From NCBI RefSeq assembly GCF_018863415.1, contig NZ_JAHKSN010000018.1:36269-100268 (forward strand): a stretch of 64,000 bases of DNA, written 5' to 3'. Positions 1 to 8,461 of the stretch are shown here, piece after piece (positions within the stretch are counted from its first letter, which is position 1; every line of letters begins with the position of its first letter). The notes under the pieces were generated by a model. The model saw only the letters and a list, made by a program, of their open reading frames with translations, was not told the origin of the DNA and ran no database searches. A program made the translations under genes and the position numbers. Source of the stretch: Deinococcus aestuarii (lineage in GTDB: Bacteria > Deinococcota > Deinococci > Deinococcales > Deinococcaceae).

Positions 1-218
1 CCCGGCAGAGCGGCTCTCCAAGGACACTCCCCTTCGTTAGACTCCTCCGGCACGAGTGCCGCGGAAGCGGCCCAGCGGGCTGCGACCCGAGCGCCCGTCA
101 CCGCTGCCCCTGACGGCCTCCAACTTCAGGCGTTCACTTCCACGGCAGGCTGCTCCCAAAGCGCCGGTCAAACGTATACAGCAGGCAAAGTGGCACATGC
201 TGTCCGCCCTGCTCGCCT

Positions 219-229
219 ACAATTCATCA
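219..229 (+). promoter_or_regulatory. Leaderless -10 box for the VWA gene
   Basis: TACAAT lies at 219-224 and the ATG chosen for the VWA gene is at 230, only five bases later. No Shine-Dalgarno sequence precedes that ATG. A TANNNT -10 box directly upstream of the start codon is the usual leaderless layout in Deinococcus. No convincing -35 box is seen, so the promoter call is inference. Confidence 0.5.
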
Positions 230-901
230 ATGTCACACGGTGACTTCGACCAGCTCCCGTTCGACCTCGCACAGTTTGCCGACAACCCCGAGCCCCGCTG
301 TCCCGTGCTGCTGCTGCTGGACAACAGCGGCAGCATGCAGGGCGAGAAGATCAGCCAGCTCAATGCGGGCCTGACTCACTTCGCCGACGACCTCGCGCGT
401 GACCCGCTCGCCGCCGCCCGCTGCGAGGTGGCGATCGTGTCGTTCGGACCCGTGCGGGAGGTCATGGACTTCACGGGCGTGCAGCAGTTCGCGCCGCCCC
501 ATCTCAAGGCCGAATCCGATACCCCCTTGGGGGCCGCCGTGGTGCATGGCCTGGAGATGCTCAAGCGGCGCAAGGAAGTCATCCGGCAGGGCGGGGTCGG
601 GCTGTACCGGCCCTGGGTCTTCCTGATCACCGACGGGGCCCCCACGGACGGCTGGCAGCGAGCGGCGGAGATGGTCCGTCAGGGCGAGGCCAGCGGGTCG
701 TTCGCCTTTTTCAGCGTCGGCGTTCAGGGGGCCGACATGGACATGTTGCGCAAGCTCTCTGTTCGGGAGCCCATCGCCCTGAGTGGCCTGAAGTTCCGCG
801 AGATGTTCCAGTGGCTCTCGGCCAGCCTGAAAAGCGTCTCCCAGAGCACGCCGGGCGACAAGGTGGCTCTGAAAAGTCCGGCTGGGTGGGGCGAGGTCTG
901 A
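230..901 (+). CDS. VWA-domain protein, TerY/YegL type
   Basis: A protein of 223 residues that is essentially one von Willebrand factor A domain. The metal-ion-dependent adhesion site is readable: DNSGSM from about residue 31, the threonine in SDTPLG, and ITDGAPTDG near residue 135. The reading frame is open further upstream to 56, but that stretch looks unlike the family; ATG 230 follows a leaderless -10 box. The stop is three bases before the likely TTG start of the PP2C gene, and a kinase gene follows. VWA + PP2C phosphatase + kinase is the TerY-P triad, equivalent to E. coli yegL-yegK-yegI, implicated in stress signalling and reported as an antiphage module. The VWA protein is presumably a metal-dependent partner or substrate of the other two. 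Confidence 0.85.
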   Translation: MSHGDFDQLPFDLAQFADNPEPRCPVLLLLDNSGSMQGEKISQLNAGLTHFADDLARDPLAAARCEVAIVSFGPVREVMDFTGVQQFAPPHLKAESDTPLGAAVVHGLEMLKRRKEVIRQGGVGLYRPWVFLITDGAPTDGWQRAAEMVRQGEASGSFAFFSVGVQGADMDMLRKLSVREPIALSGLKFREMFQWLSASLKSVSQSTPGDKVALKSPAGWGEV

Positions 902-903
902 CC

Positions 904-1713
904 TTGACCCCCTGGCGGTCCATCCATGCCTCGGTCATGGGCACGGCCCACGCGGGCACCGGGCAGCCCTGCCAAGACCACCACGTTGTCAAGACCCTGA
1001 CCACGGGCCGGGACGAACCGCTGCTTCTGCTCGTCACGTCTGACGGTGCGGGAAGCGCGGCGCACTCCGAGGAGGGCAGCGCCCTGGTGTGCGAGCAGAC
1101 CCTATGCTGGCTGGAAATGCGGCTCACGCAGGGCAGCGGGTTCCTGAGCCCTGAAGACGGTCTCGCGCTGGTCCGTGTCCTGAAAACCCAACTGGAAAAT
1201 TACGCCGGAGAGGATGAGCGCAACTACGCCCTGCGTGACCTGGCCTGCACGGTGAACGTGGCGGCGGTGCTGCCGGACCAGGCCTGGTTCCTGCAGGTGG
1301 GGGATGGGGCCGCCATCATCCAGTCCGAGGGCTCGGACTTCGAGGTGGTGTTCTGGCCGGACAACGGCGAGTACGCGAATCAGACCTACTTCGTGACGGA
1401 CGTGCCGGACGAGCACGTCCACGTGCGGGTGGTGGAGGGCGCGCTCGACCGGGTGGCCCTGATGACGGACGGCCTGCAGACGCTGGCCCTGGCCCTGCAA
1501 CAACAGGCGGCCCACGCGCCGTTCTTCGAGCCGATGTTCCAGGCCCTGGAGGCGCTGGAAGCCGAGGGCTCCGACGCCCACCTCGCCCTGCAGGCGGGCC
1601 TGGGGCGCTTTCTGGACTCGCCGAACGTCAACGCCCGCACCAACGACGACAAGACCCTGGTGCTGAGCAGCCGCCGAATGGTACGGGTGGAAGCGCAGGA
1701 GCCCGCCCCGTGA
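904..1713 (+). CDS. PP2C-family protein phosphatase, YegK type
   Basis: About 269 residues with PP2C-like metal-binding motifs in order: SDGAGSAAHS near the N-terminus, GDGAAI in the middle, MTDGLQ, then NDDKTLVL at the C-terminus. It should be a Mg/Mn-dependent Ser/Thr phosphatase. The start is uncertain. The frame is open from an ATG at 811 inside the VWA gene, but homology-like sequence begins with TPWRSIHAS, so I place the start at TTG 904, two bases after the upstream stop. The 3' end overlaps the kinase start by four bases, which indicates translational coupling. Its likely job is to reverse phosphorylation by the neighbouring kinase. Confidence 0.85.
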   Translation: MTPWRSIHASVMGTAHAGTGQPCQDHHVVKTLTTGRDEPLLLLVTSDGAGSAAHSEEGSALVCEQTLCWLEMRLTQGSGFLSPEDGLALVRVLKTQLENYAGEDERNYALRDLACTVNVAAVLPDQAWFLQVGDGAAIIQSEGSDFEVVFWPDNGEYANQTYFVTDVPDEHVHVRVVEGALDRVALMTDGLQTLALALQQQAAHAPFFEPMFQALEALEAEGSDAHLALQAGLGRFLDSPNVNARTNDDKTLVLSSRRMVRVEAQEPAP

Positions 1714-3746
1714 CCCTCTCCCGGTACGTGGACGGCCAGGGGCAACCGGTGGTGCTGGACCGTGAGCTGGGGCGGGGAGGCCAGGGCGCGGTGTACACGC
1801 TGGCCTCCAGGACGGACGCGGTCGCCAAGATCTACCTCCAGGCCCCCGACGCGCAAACCACCCGCAAGCTCGACGCCCTCGCGCGGGTCGGCGATCCCCA
1901 GTTGCTGAGCGTCAGCGCTTGGCCCCAGAGCGTGCTCAAGGACAGCGCGGGGCGGGTTCAGGGCTTCGTCATGCCGCTCGTGGACGAGTCGACCTTCCAC
2001 GAGCTTCACCTGCTCTACCGCCCGGCCTCCCGGCGACAGTTCTTTCCGGGGGTGGACTGGCGCTTCCTCGTCCACGTGGCGCGCAACGTCGCCCGGGGCT
2101 TCGCGGTGCTGCACTCGCGCGGACACCTGATGGGCGACGTGAGTTCGAGGAACGTCATGGTGTCGCCGCAGGGCGTCGTGCGCTTCATCGACACCGACTC
2201 GTTCCAGATCAAAGTGGGGAGCGAGACCTACCCGTGCCCGGTGGGGACGGCGGAATTCACGCCGCCCGAGTTGCAGGGCAAGGGCTTCGGGGCCCTTCTG
2301 CGGACCACCGAACACGACCTGTTCGGACTCGCCCTGCTGATCTTTCACCTGCTGTTCGACGGGCGGCATCCCTACGCCGGGGTCCACGACGACAAGGCCA
2401 CCCCCAGCCCGGCCCAGGCCATCGCCGCGGACCAGTTCGCGTACTCCCTCCGGCAGCAGACCGGCGTGAAGCCGCCGCCGTTCAGCCTGACCCTGAATGG
2501 TCTCCACCGTACCCTGCAGGATCTCTTTGAGCGGGCCTTTTCCCCCCGGCACCAGAACCGGCCCTCGGCCGCGGAGTGGGAGGCCATTCTGGCGGACCTC
2601 GCCAAGCAGCTCACCGCCTGCAGCAGGAACGCGTCGCACTGGCACGACCGGCGACTGCCGTGTCCCTGGTGCGCGCTGCTTCCGGGGAACATCCAGGCCG
2701 CGACGGTCAAGACGGGCATTCCGGCGGGGGCCAAACGGTTCGACGTGGAGGCCGAACTCAACCGCATCTGGCAGGGGGTGAACGCCATTCCCCTTCCGCC
2801 CCCGCCCCCGGCCGCCGTGGTCCGTGGGGTGCCGGGGCCCCTCGCGCTCCCAGCCAAACCGGTCCTGACTGTACCCCTGGTTACGCCCTCACCCCGAGCC
2901 ACCCTGTGGGGTGCTGTCTTCGTTCTGGTGGCTGTCTGGGCTGCCGTCCAGAGCCTGTGGCTGTTGTGTTTCGTGTTCGCGTGCCTGGGCTGGTACCACT
3001 TCAACAAGAACTCGGCGGGGAACCTGAAGGCCCGCCAGCAGGCGCGGCGTGTGCAGGCCGAACAGGCCCAGCAGCTGGAGTACCTGGGGTCGCTCCGGCA
3101 GGACCTGGCCGAACACGAGCGGCAGGCGGACCTCCTGCGGCGCCAGATCAGCGAGGCGCTGGCGCGGCAGCAGGCCGTCAGTGCCCAGACGCAGTACCGC
3201 GCGGCGCTGAAGGGGCTGGAGGAGCTGCGCCGCGAGGTGCGGGCGCTGAACCAGGAGGAACAGGACGAACTCGCCGGGGTCGTCGAGCGGCACCGCCAGC
3301 CCCGGCTGGAGCGGTACCTCTCGCAGCACGTGATCCGGCCCGGTGTGGTGGCCGGAGTCGGCCCGGCCCTGATCGCCACCCTGAACCAGCACGGGGTGTA
3401 CACGGCGCGGGACGTCAACCCGAACGTGCGCTGGATCAAGGGGGTCGGACCCAGGCGCCAGCAGGACCTGCTGGCGTGGCGGGACACCCTGGAGCAGTTC
3501 TTCCAGTTCGACCCGGCCCAGGTGCCTGTTCAGGAGTACGACGCGGTGAGGACCCGGCTGGACCAGAAGCGCCGAACCAAACTCAAGACGCTGGAGGACG
3601 CCGTCGCGCAGCTGCGCCGGGACCTCGTGAGCTGGCAGACCCGTGAGCAGGCGATCGCCCTGGACGTCGGCGAGTTGAAGTTCAAGCTGGCCCAGCGCGA
3701 ACGGACCATCGCCCTGATCCAGCAGGGCCTGCCCCACCTCAACTGA
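1710..3746 (+). CDS. Protein kinase with zinc-knuckle, membrane and helix-hairpin-helix segments, YegI type
   Basis: A protein of 678 residues. An atypical Ser/Thr kinase domain fills residues 15-310: glycine loop GRGGQGAVY at 21, VAKIY lysine near 40, catalytic GDVSSRNV with Asp143 and Asn148, and DTDSFQ at about 161 replacing the DFG motif, as in YegI-type kinases. A CPWC zinc-knuckle-like pair follows near 325. A proline-rich linker and a hydrophobic double segment (about 390-430) come next, then a coiled coil and a helix-hairpin-helix region (VAGVGPALI, IKGVGPRRQ near 550-580). The latter suggests DNA or nucleic-acid contact. The ATG overlaps the PP2C stop by four bases. With the VWA and PP2C genes it completes a TerY-P triad. 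The substrate cannot be inferred from sequence. Confidence 0.85.
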   Translation: MTLSRYVDGQGQPVVLDRELGRGGQGAVYTLASRTDAVAKIYLQAPDAQTTRKLDALARVGDPQLLSVSAWPQSVLKDSAGRVQGFVMPLVDESTFHELHLLYRPASRRQFFPGVDWRFLVHVARNVARGFAVLHSRGHLMGDVSSRNVMVSPQGVVRFIDTDSFQIKVGSETYPCPVGTAEFTPPELQGKGFGALLRTTEHDLFGLALLIFHLLFDGRHPYAGVHDDKATPSPAQAIAADQFAYSLRQQTGVKPPPFSLTLNGLHRTLQDLFERAFSPRHQNRPSAAEWEAILADLAKQLTACSRNASHWHDRRLPCPWCALLPGNIQAATVKTGIPAGAKRFDVEAELNRIWQGVNAIPLPPPPPAAVVRGVPGPLALPAKPVLTVPLVTPSPRATLWGAVFVLVAVWAAVQSLWLLCFVFACLGWYHFNKNSAGNLKARQQARRVQAEQAQQLEYLGSLRQDLAEHERQADLLRRQISEALARQQAVSAQTQYRAALKGLEELRREVRALNQEEQDELAGVVERHRQPRLERYLSQHVIRPGVVAGVGPALIATLNQHGVYTARDVNPNVRWIKGVGPRRQQDLLAWRDTLEQFFQFDPAQVPVQEYDAVRTRLDQKRRTKLKTLEDAVAQLRRDLVSWQTREQAIALDVGELKFKLAQRERTIALIQQGLPHLN

Positions 3747-3747
3747 C

Positions 3748-4230
3748 ATGGAGGCCACCCGGGAACAGCTCAGGCGGGTGCTGCAACTGGCCCTGAACAG
3801 CCCCTACGAGGGGGAGCGGGCCAAGGCCGCCTCCCTGCTGCTCCAGCGCCTCGAAGCGAGCGGCCTGACCCTGGCGGACCTCGACCCCAGCTTCCACGTC
3901 CCGGCCCCCGAGAACGCCCTGCGGGAACGGGCGGGGTTGCCCTACGAGTTCGAGGTCACCCTGAACAGCCGGGAGGAGGCGCTGCTGTACGGCGGGCTGT
4001 TGGAGGCACTGGTGCCGTCGTCGGTGACTTGGCTCGAAGGCCACCGCCTCCTGTGCCTGGCCCCAGCGTCGGTGCGGCAGAAGGCTGACGACCTCTTCCG
4101 GCGCCGGGCACCTTCCCTCCACCTGCGGCTGGCCGCCGCTCAGAAGCAGGCGCTGCAGGAGTACCAGGTCCGGCGCCGGGTGCTGTTCGAGCAGGCTGTG
4201 GCGGCGGAGCTGGAACAGGACGGGCCGTGA
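3748..4230 (+). CDS. DUF2786-like protein downstream of the kinase triad
   Basis: A protein of 160 residues starting one base after the kinase stop, so almost certainly in the same operon. The first 45 residues (RRVLQLALNSPYEGERAKAA, then LLLQRLEASGLTLADLD) fit the DUF2786 pattern, a helical segment common in phage- and plasmid-associated proteins. The rest is charged and helical with no recognised catalytic motif. Function is unknown; its position suggests an accessory part of the triad. An IS701-family element inserted 49 bp beyond its stop. Confidence 0.65.
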   Translation: MEATREQLRRVLQLALNSPYEGERAKAASLLLQRLEASGLTLADLDPSFHVPAPENALRERAGLPYEFEVTLNSREEALLYGGLLEALVPSSVTWLEGHRLLCLAPASVRQKADDLFRRRAPSLHLRLAAAQKQALQEYQVRRRVLFEQAVAAELEQDGP

Positions 4231-4313
4231 AGGGAGGGGCACGTCCCGGCGAGGGCCGGACGATCTGTGGCGCCTGCGCCTAGTACTACAGCCGCAGTTG
4301 ATAGCATCAGGGA

Positions 4314-5583
4314 GTGAGCGCAGCGCCTCTGGATGCGGTTGAGGGCTGGGAAGACGAATTGATGAAGTTGCACGCTCGACTCGCCCCCCGCTTCGTGCGA
4401 GCCGAGCCGAGACAACGCAGCCTGGCTTACCTGCGCGGATTGCTAAGCCCGTTGGAACGCCGGAACGGCTGGCAACTGGCCGAACACGCTGGGGAACACA
4501 CCCCGGATGGGATGCAGCGTCTGCTCTCAACTGCGGGGTGGGACGCGGACGCAGTCCGCGACGATCTGCGCGCCTACGTGCTCGACACCTTCGGACCTGG
4601 GGGCATCCTGGTCATTGACGAAACGGGCTTTTTGAAGAAGGGGACAAAATCGGCTGGGGTGAAGCGCCAGTACAGTGGGACGGCTGGACGCATCGAGAAC
4701 TGTCAGGTTGGCGTCTTCCTCGCCTACACCACCGAACACGGCACCTCGTTCGTGGACCGGGAGTTGTTCTTGCCCCAGGAGTGGGCCGACGACCCTGAAC
4801 GGCGGCGTGAAGCCCGAGTACCTGCGGCACTCGGGTTCCAAACCAAGCCTCAACTGGCCCTGACGATGATTGAACGCGCCCTGAACGCGGGCTGCAAGCC
4901 CGCGTGGGTGACGGGTGACAGCGTGTACTCATCGTCCGCCCTCTGTCGCACCCTGGAAGAGCGCAACCTCGCCTACGTACTGGCGATCACGTCCGCGCAC
5001 ACGTTGCGCTTTGTTCAGGACGGTGAGTTGCGGCAGGCCCGGGTGGATGAACTGTTCCAGGAGCTCGACCCACAAGCCTGGCAGCGTCTCTCAGCGGGGT
5101 CGGGCAGCAAGGGGGAGCGGTTGTACGACTGGGCTTGGATCAATACCCGCAGACTCGGCCGATCAGATACACCGCAGCCGACCGAGACGGTCGGCTCTGC
5201 TCGTTGGCTGCTGGCCCGTCGAAGCATTGCCAAACCCGAGGAAGTGACGTTTTACCGCGTGTGTTCACCGCCAGCGACCACACTGCAAGACGTGGTGCAT
5301 ATTGCCGGGTCACGGTGGTCTATCGAAGTCGGCTTCGAGCAGGCCAAGAACGAGGCCGGGCTGGATGAGTACGAGGTTCGCTCCCACGTAGGCTGGTATC
5401 GGCATGTGACCTTGGCGTTGCTCGCCCACGCTCTGTTGGGCGCCTTACGCGCCCAGCACAAAAAGGGGGGACGAGAGACGACGACTTGATCGCACTCACC
5501 GTGCCGGAGGTGCGCCGTTTGCTGTGCCGTCTGTTGTGGTCTTCACTTCCACCATCGGATTTCGTGCTGGCCTGGTCCACTTG
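4314..5583 (+). pseudogene. IS701-family transposase, frameshifted and split by the Tn3-family element
   Basis: GTG at 4314 opens a DDE transposase of the IS701 (DDE_5) type. VIDETGFLKKG with the first catalytic Asp lies near residue 100, TGDSVY holds the second, and SRWSIEVGFEQAKNE holds the Glu. The 0 frame stops at 5487-5489, but the expected C-terminus (LTVPEVRRLLCRLLWSS) continues in the -1 frame from about 5470, after a run of five A and six G (5460-5470). The -1 frame is then cut by the Tn3-family insertion at 5583 and resumes after the second ACTTG copy at 20238, ending at TAG 20308-20310 inside the IS terminal repeat. It is either a pseudogene or one that used programmed frameshifting before the insertion. 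Confidence 0.85.
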
Positions 5584-5621
5584 GGGGATAGGACGAGATC
5601 CAGGAATTTTAGTACGCTAAG
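5584..5621 (+). repeat. Left terminal inverted repeat of the Tn3-family transposon
   Basis: A 38-bp repeat beginning GGGGATAGGACGAGATCC and ending TTTTAGTACGCTAAG. It differs from the right end at three positions. The resolvase stop codon (5617-5619 on the minus strand) lies inside it. Confidence 0.93.
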
Positions 5622-6243
5622 CCGCCCCGTCCCCCTCCGGCAGGCCGGTGGAAGCGCGTTTCACGATGTCCATAACGGTATTTTTGCTCAGGCGCAGCTC
5701 GCGGGCGATCTCTCGATACGACCGACCCTCAGCGCGCAGCCGCAGCACCCGCGTCGTGTACCGCTCCGCTTTCACTCGCTGCCCCGGCTGACGACCGAAC
5801 CGCACGCCACGCTCCCGCGCCGCCGCGATGCCCGACTTCACCCGTTCCCGCAACAGGTCCCGCTCAAACTCCGCCAGCGCCGCCATCAACGATGCGAACA
5901 GCTTGCCCTGTGGCGAACTCAGGTCAAATTGCAAGCCTGTCTGCGCGATCACGGACACACCGCACGCCTCCAGCTCCCGCAGGCTGTGCAGCAGATCAGT
6001 CGTCGAGCGTCCCCAGCGGGTGAGTTCCGTGACCAGCACCGCCTGAATGTGGCGGTCGCGCGCCAGCGCGACCACCCTGTTCCGCTGACCACGCTGGTCC
6101 TTGCTCCCAGAAGCCGTTTCCTTGAACACGCCCACGACTTCGTATCCCCCACGCTCGGCAAAGGCCCGCAGGTCCCGTTCCTGGCGGTCACACGACTGGT
6201 CACCCGTGGACACCCGGCAGTAGATGGCGGCGCGCTGTCCCAT
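5617..6243 (-). CDS. tnpR: Tn3-family serine resolvase
   Basis: A protein of 208 residues. The N-terminal serine-recombinase domain reads YCRVSTGDQS (catalytic Ser near residue 10), then the arginines in VTELTRWGRS and the motif LMAALAEFERDLLRERV. A C-terminal helix-turn-helix follows (EGRSYREIARELRLSKNTV). ATG 6243 has the Shine-Dalgarno GGAGG and starts directly at MGQRAAIYC, where the family begins; longer upstream readings in the frame have no support. It would resolve cointegrates formed during replicative transposition by acting at res next to its promoter. Confidence 0.93.
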   Translation of the reverse strand: MGQRAAIYCRVSTGDQSCDRQERDLRAFAERGGYEVVGVFKETASGSKDQRGQRNRVVALARDRHIQAVLVTELTRWGRSTTDLLHSLRELEACGVSVIAQTGLQFDLSSPQGKLFASLMAALAEFERDLLRERVKSGIAAARERGVRFGRQPGQRVKAERYTTRVLRLRAEGRSYREIARELRLSKNTVMDIVKRASTGLPEGDGAA

Positions 6244-6330
6244 TTGAACCTCCTGAGAACGAGAACCGTTTTTGCTCGTTTCCATCGTGCCTGGAATCTG
6301 TCCCACTTGAACTGTACGTTGATTGGGACA
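6237..6330. promoter_or_regulatory. Putative res site and tnpR promoter region
   Basis: TGTCCCAYTTGAAC occurs twice, at 6237 overlapping the tnpR start and at 6299. The second copy pairs with an inverted TGGGACA to make a 32-bp imperfect palindrome (6299-6330), the size of a resolvase-dimer subsite. Position just upstream of tnpR fits res. The number and order of subsites cannot be settled by eye. Confidence 0.5.
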
Positions 6331-6610
6331 GCGCGGCCCGCTGGCCCGACAGCTCGCTTGGTGACATCGTGAAGCGTGTGGGATTGGCCCAGAGCTTCGT
6401 TTCCAGGCTGGTGGCGGAACTGTGGGACGAGGGCTTGCTGACGACCCGGCCTGATCCTGCTGACCGCAGGCGCGTGGGGTGAGTCTGGCCCCGGGCGTTT
6501 GAGAGGAGTGCTCATGCCGCGTGCCCGCAGTCCCCTGGGCGATACCCTGGCACAGCGGCATGAATCTCTCGCCCGCCGAGGTGCAACGCGCCGAATCCCT
6601 GCTGGATTGA
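6330..6610 (+). pseudogene. MarR-family regulator fragment, frameshifted
   Basis: The frame from 6330 reads SSLGDIVKRVGLAQSFVSRL, then a VAELWDEGLLTTRPDPADRR wing typical of a MarR winged helix, and stops at 6480-6482. Two other frames continue the expected C-terminus: RAFERSAHAA from about 6487 and MNLSPAEVQRAESLLD ending at 6608-6610. The N-terminus is missing. It is a decayed gene between the resolvase and the cargo, possibly a relic of an earlier passenger. Confidence 0.6.
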
Positions 6611-6942
6611 GCTGGCGTCTCTCCTCCAAGCCTGAACATGGCCTCACGGTAGTAATGGAACGGCGAACCGGCATATTGCTGTTTTCGTTCGTCCAGCATG
6701 ACGTTTTACAGTAAAGTGGGCTGGTTCTCGAGTCTTTGCCCTGCAAGAAATCGGGATAAGGTCAGCAACCCGAGACAGACATTGGTGGGAGCTTTTGCCC
6801 ACCTCCTCTGACCTGAGCCAACCTCAACTCTTCCTTCTCTAGACTCGGCAACATGCCAGGTCCTGTAGGGCCGCGAGGAGGAACACCGCCCCCGCGTGAG
6901 GGCAAAGCTCCTCTGCGCGGCAGGAGGGGACGCACAGGAGCT
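6611..6942. other. Intergenic stretch with no supported gene
   Basis: This 332-bp stretch between the MarR remnant and the regulator gene contains no convincing coding sequence. A GC hairpin GGTGGGAG/CTCCCACC-like with a TTTTG loop lies at about 6788-6803 but lacks a U-tract, so I do not call a terminator. Confidence 0.5.
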
Positions 6943-7668
6943 TCAGCCCTGTCCCCTGGCCCCGAAGGCCAGCGAAATCGCCAGCATGTCGTCGAACCCG
7001 CGCTGGGCGGCCTCCAGGTCGCGGCGTTCGATACCGTCCACGATGCGCCCGTGGGTGGCGAGGTTCTCTTCCAGTTGCCCGCTGGCCTTGAGATGGGCGA
7101 TGCTGCGGCGCAGTTGCTCCATCATGGGCCGCTGAATCGCCCGCATCAGCCGGGTCACCACCCGGTTTCCGGCCACCTCGGACAGCAGCAGGTGAAACTG
7201 CATGTCGGCTTCGGCGTAGGCGTCGGGGTCCCCCATCCCGTCGCGCATGGCCTCGACCGCGCCGCGCAGCTCCCCCACCTGGGCAGGCGTCGCCTGGGCG
7301 GTGGCCTGGGCGATGGTGAAGGCCTCGAGCATCCGCCGCGCCTGCATCAGCTCCTCGAATTCCCGTTCGTCGCCCACCGCGCCGAGCCAGCCGTCGAAGG
7401 TCGGCGAAGCCCCGCCCACGCTGCGCACGATAGTGCCGCGTCCGGGGGTGGAGTCCACCAGCCCCGCCGCCGTGAGGACGCTGATGGCCTCGCGCACCCC
7501 GGCCAGGCTGGTGCCGAACTGCTGGGCAAGTTCGCGCTGTCCCGGCAGCCGGTCGCCGGGCTTGAAGGTGCCGTCATTGATGAGTTGCTGGAGCTGCTCA
7601 GCGATGTCGGCGCCGACAGAGCGGCGCTTTTGCAGGGGGCGAATGGGCGTCGGGACACGGGGAGGCAT
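6943..7668 (-). CDS. GntR-family FCD-domain regulator, LldR/PdhR-like
   Basis: A protein of 241 residues. A winged-helix GntR domain covers about residues 10-80 (LINDGTFKPGDRLPGQRELA, GVREAISVLTAAGLV). It is followed by an all-helical FCD ligand-binding domain with metal-site-like residues (DMQFHLLL; VTRLM; THGRIVDGIERRD). FCD regulators next to lctP/lldEFG normally sense lactate or pyruvate, so this is likely the local regulator of the divergent lactate operon. ATG 7668 is preceded by a TAGACT -10 box eight bases upstream and no ribosome binding site, a leaderless pattern. A longer frame upstream lacks family similarity. Confidence 0.85.
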   Translation of the reverse strand: MPPRVPTPIRPLQKRRSVGADIAEQLQQLINDGTFKPGDRLPGQRELAQQFGTSLAGVREAISVLTAAGLVDSTPGRGTIVRSVGGASPTFDGWLGAVGDEREFEELMQARRMLEAFTIAQATAQATPAQVGELRGAVEAMRDGMGDPDAYAEADMQFHLLLSEVAGNRVVTRLMRAIQRPMMEQLRRSIAHLKASGQLEENLATHGRIVDGIERRDLEAAQRGFDDMLAISLAFGARGQG

Positions 7669-8056
7669 CGCACCGCAGTCTAGAGGCTGAGGAGCAGGCT
7701 CTCCAAGAAGGGGCTTGCTTTTCGCCAGCATCAGAAGCAGGCGGCGAGGAAGTGAAAGCCAGTCAGGGTGGAGGACCGGCGTTCTAGGTTGCGTCCCAAG
7801 CAACGGCGGCGGGACAAGCATGCTAACGAAGGCCCGACCACACGGCGCTCAGGAAGCAGGACAAAGCCACGTGAAGCGCCTTTGCGCCGCTTGGCCCCTT
7901 CATCGCCCGCCCGCTGTCCGCTCCCTGGGGTGCTTTGCAACGCATGGCTTCTCGCCCCCACAAGGCGCGCGTAGGGCATACTCCTGCCATAACTCTACAG
8001 TTGGCCGCAGCCTGCCCGTGCAATCCCATGCGAATGTGGCGGTGGAGAGGTGTCCG
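7669..8056. other. Divergent promoter region between regulator and OsmC gene
   Basis: 388 bp without a supported gene. On the minus strand the leaderless -10 (TAGACT, 7677-7682) serves the regulator. On the plus strand the only clear signal is the ribosome binding site (GGAGAGG) for the OsmC gene near 8043-8049. Confidence 0.45.
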
Positions 8057-8461
8057 ATGCAAATTCAAGTGAAGATCGACCAAATGGGGCCATCCACGGC
8101 AGAAGCGGCGGCACGGACACACCGGGTGCTGGTCGACCGCCCGGTCGAGAAGGGCGGCGAGGACCGGGGGATGATGGGCGGCGAATATCTGCTGACCGGC
8201 CTGGGCGGCTGCTTCATGAGTAACCTGCTCGCGGCCATTCGCGCCCGTGAGGCGGACATTGGGAATGTTCACCTGGAAGTCAATGGCACGCTGGCGGCGG
8301 CCCCCAGCCGCTTCAGTGCCATCGAGGTGGTGGTGTACGCGCAGGCCGCCGACCGGGCACTGCTGGAGAAGCTGGTCGAGATGGCCGACCGTGCCTGTAT
8401 CTCGTCGAACACCCTGCGCCAGGCGGTCCCCCTCACCTTCCGGATCGCTCAACCCGCCTGA
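8057..8461 (+). CDS. OsmC/Ohr-family protein
   Basis: A protein of 134 residues with the OsmC fold pattern and both redox cysteines: GLGGCFMSNL near residue 55 and RACISSNTL near residue 115. OsmC/Ohr proteins reduce organic hydroperoxides using these thiols. ATG 8057 has a GGAGAGG ribosome binding site. An upstream extension of the frame has poor codon use and is not adopted. Within the transposon it sits between the regulator and lctP. It could protect against peroxide by-products of lactate oxidation or be an unrelated passenger; the sequence does not decide. Confidence 0.8.
   Translation: MQIQVKIDQMGPSTAEAAARTHRVLVDRPVEKGGEDRGMMGGEYLLTGLGGCFMSNLLAAIRAREADIGNVHLEVNGTLAAAPSRFSAIEVVVYAQAADRALLEKLVEMADRACISSNTLRQAVPLTFRIAQPA

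Noticed and set aside
811..903. N-terminal extension of the PP2C gene overlapping the VWA gene
   Set aside because: The extra 31 residues are out-of-frame VWA coding sequence with no phosphatase similarity, so TTG 904 is preferred.
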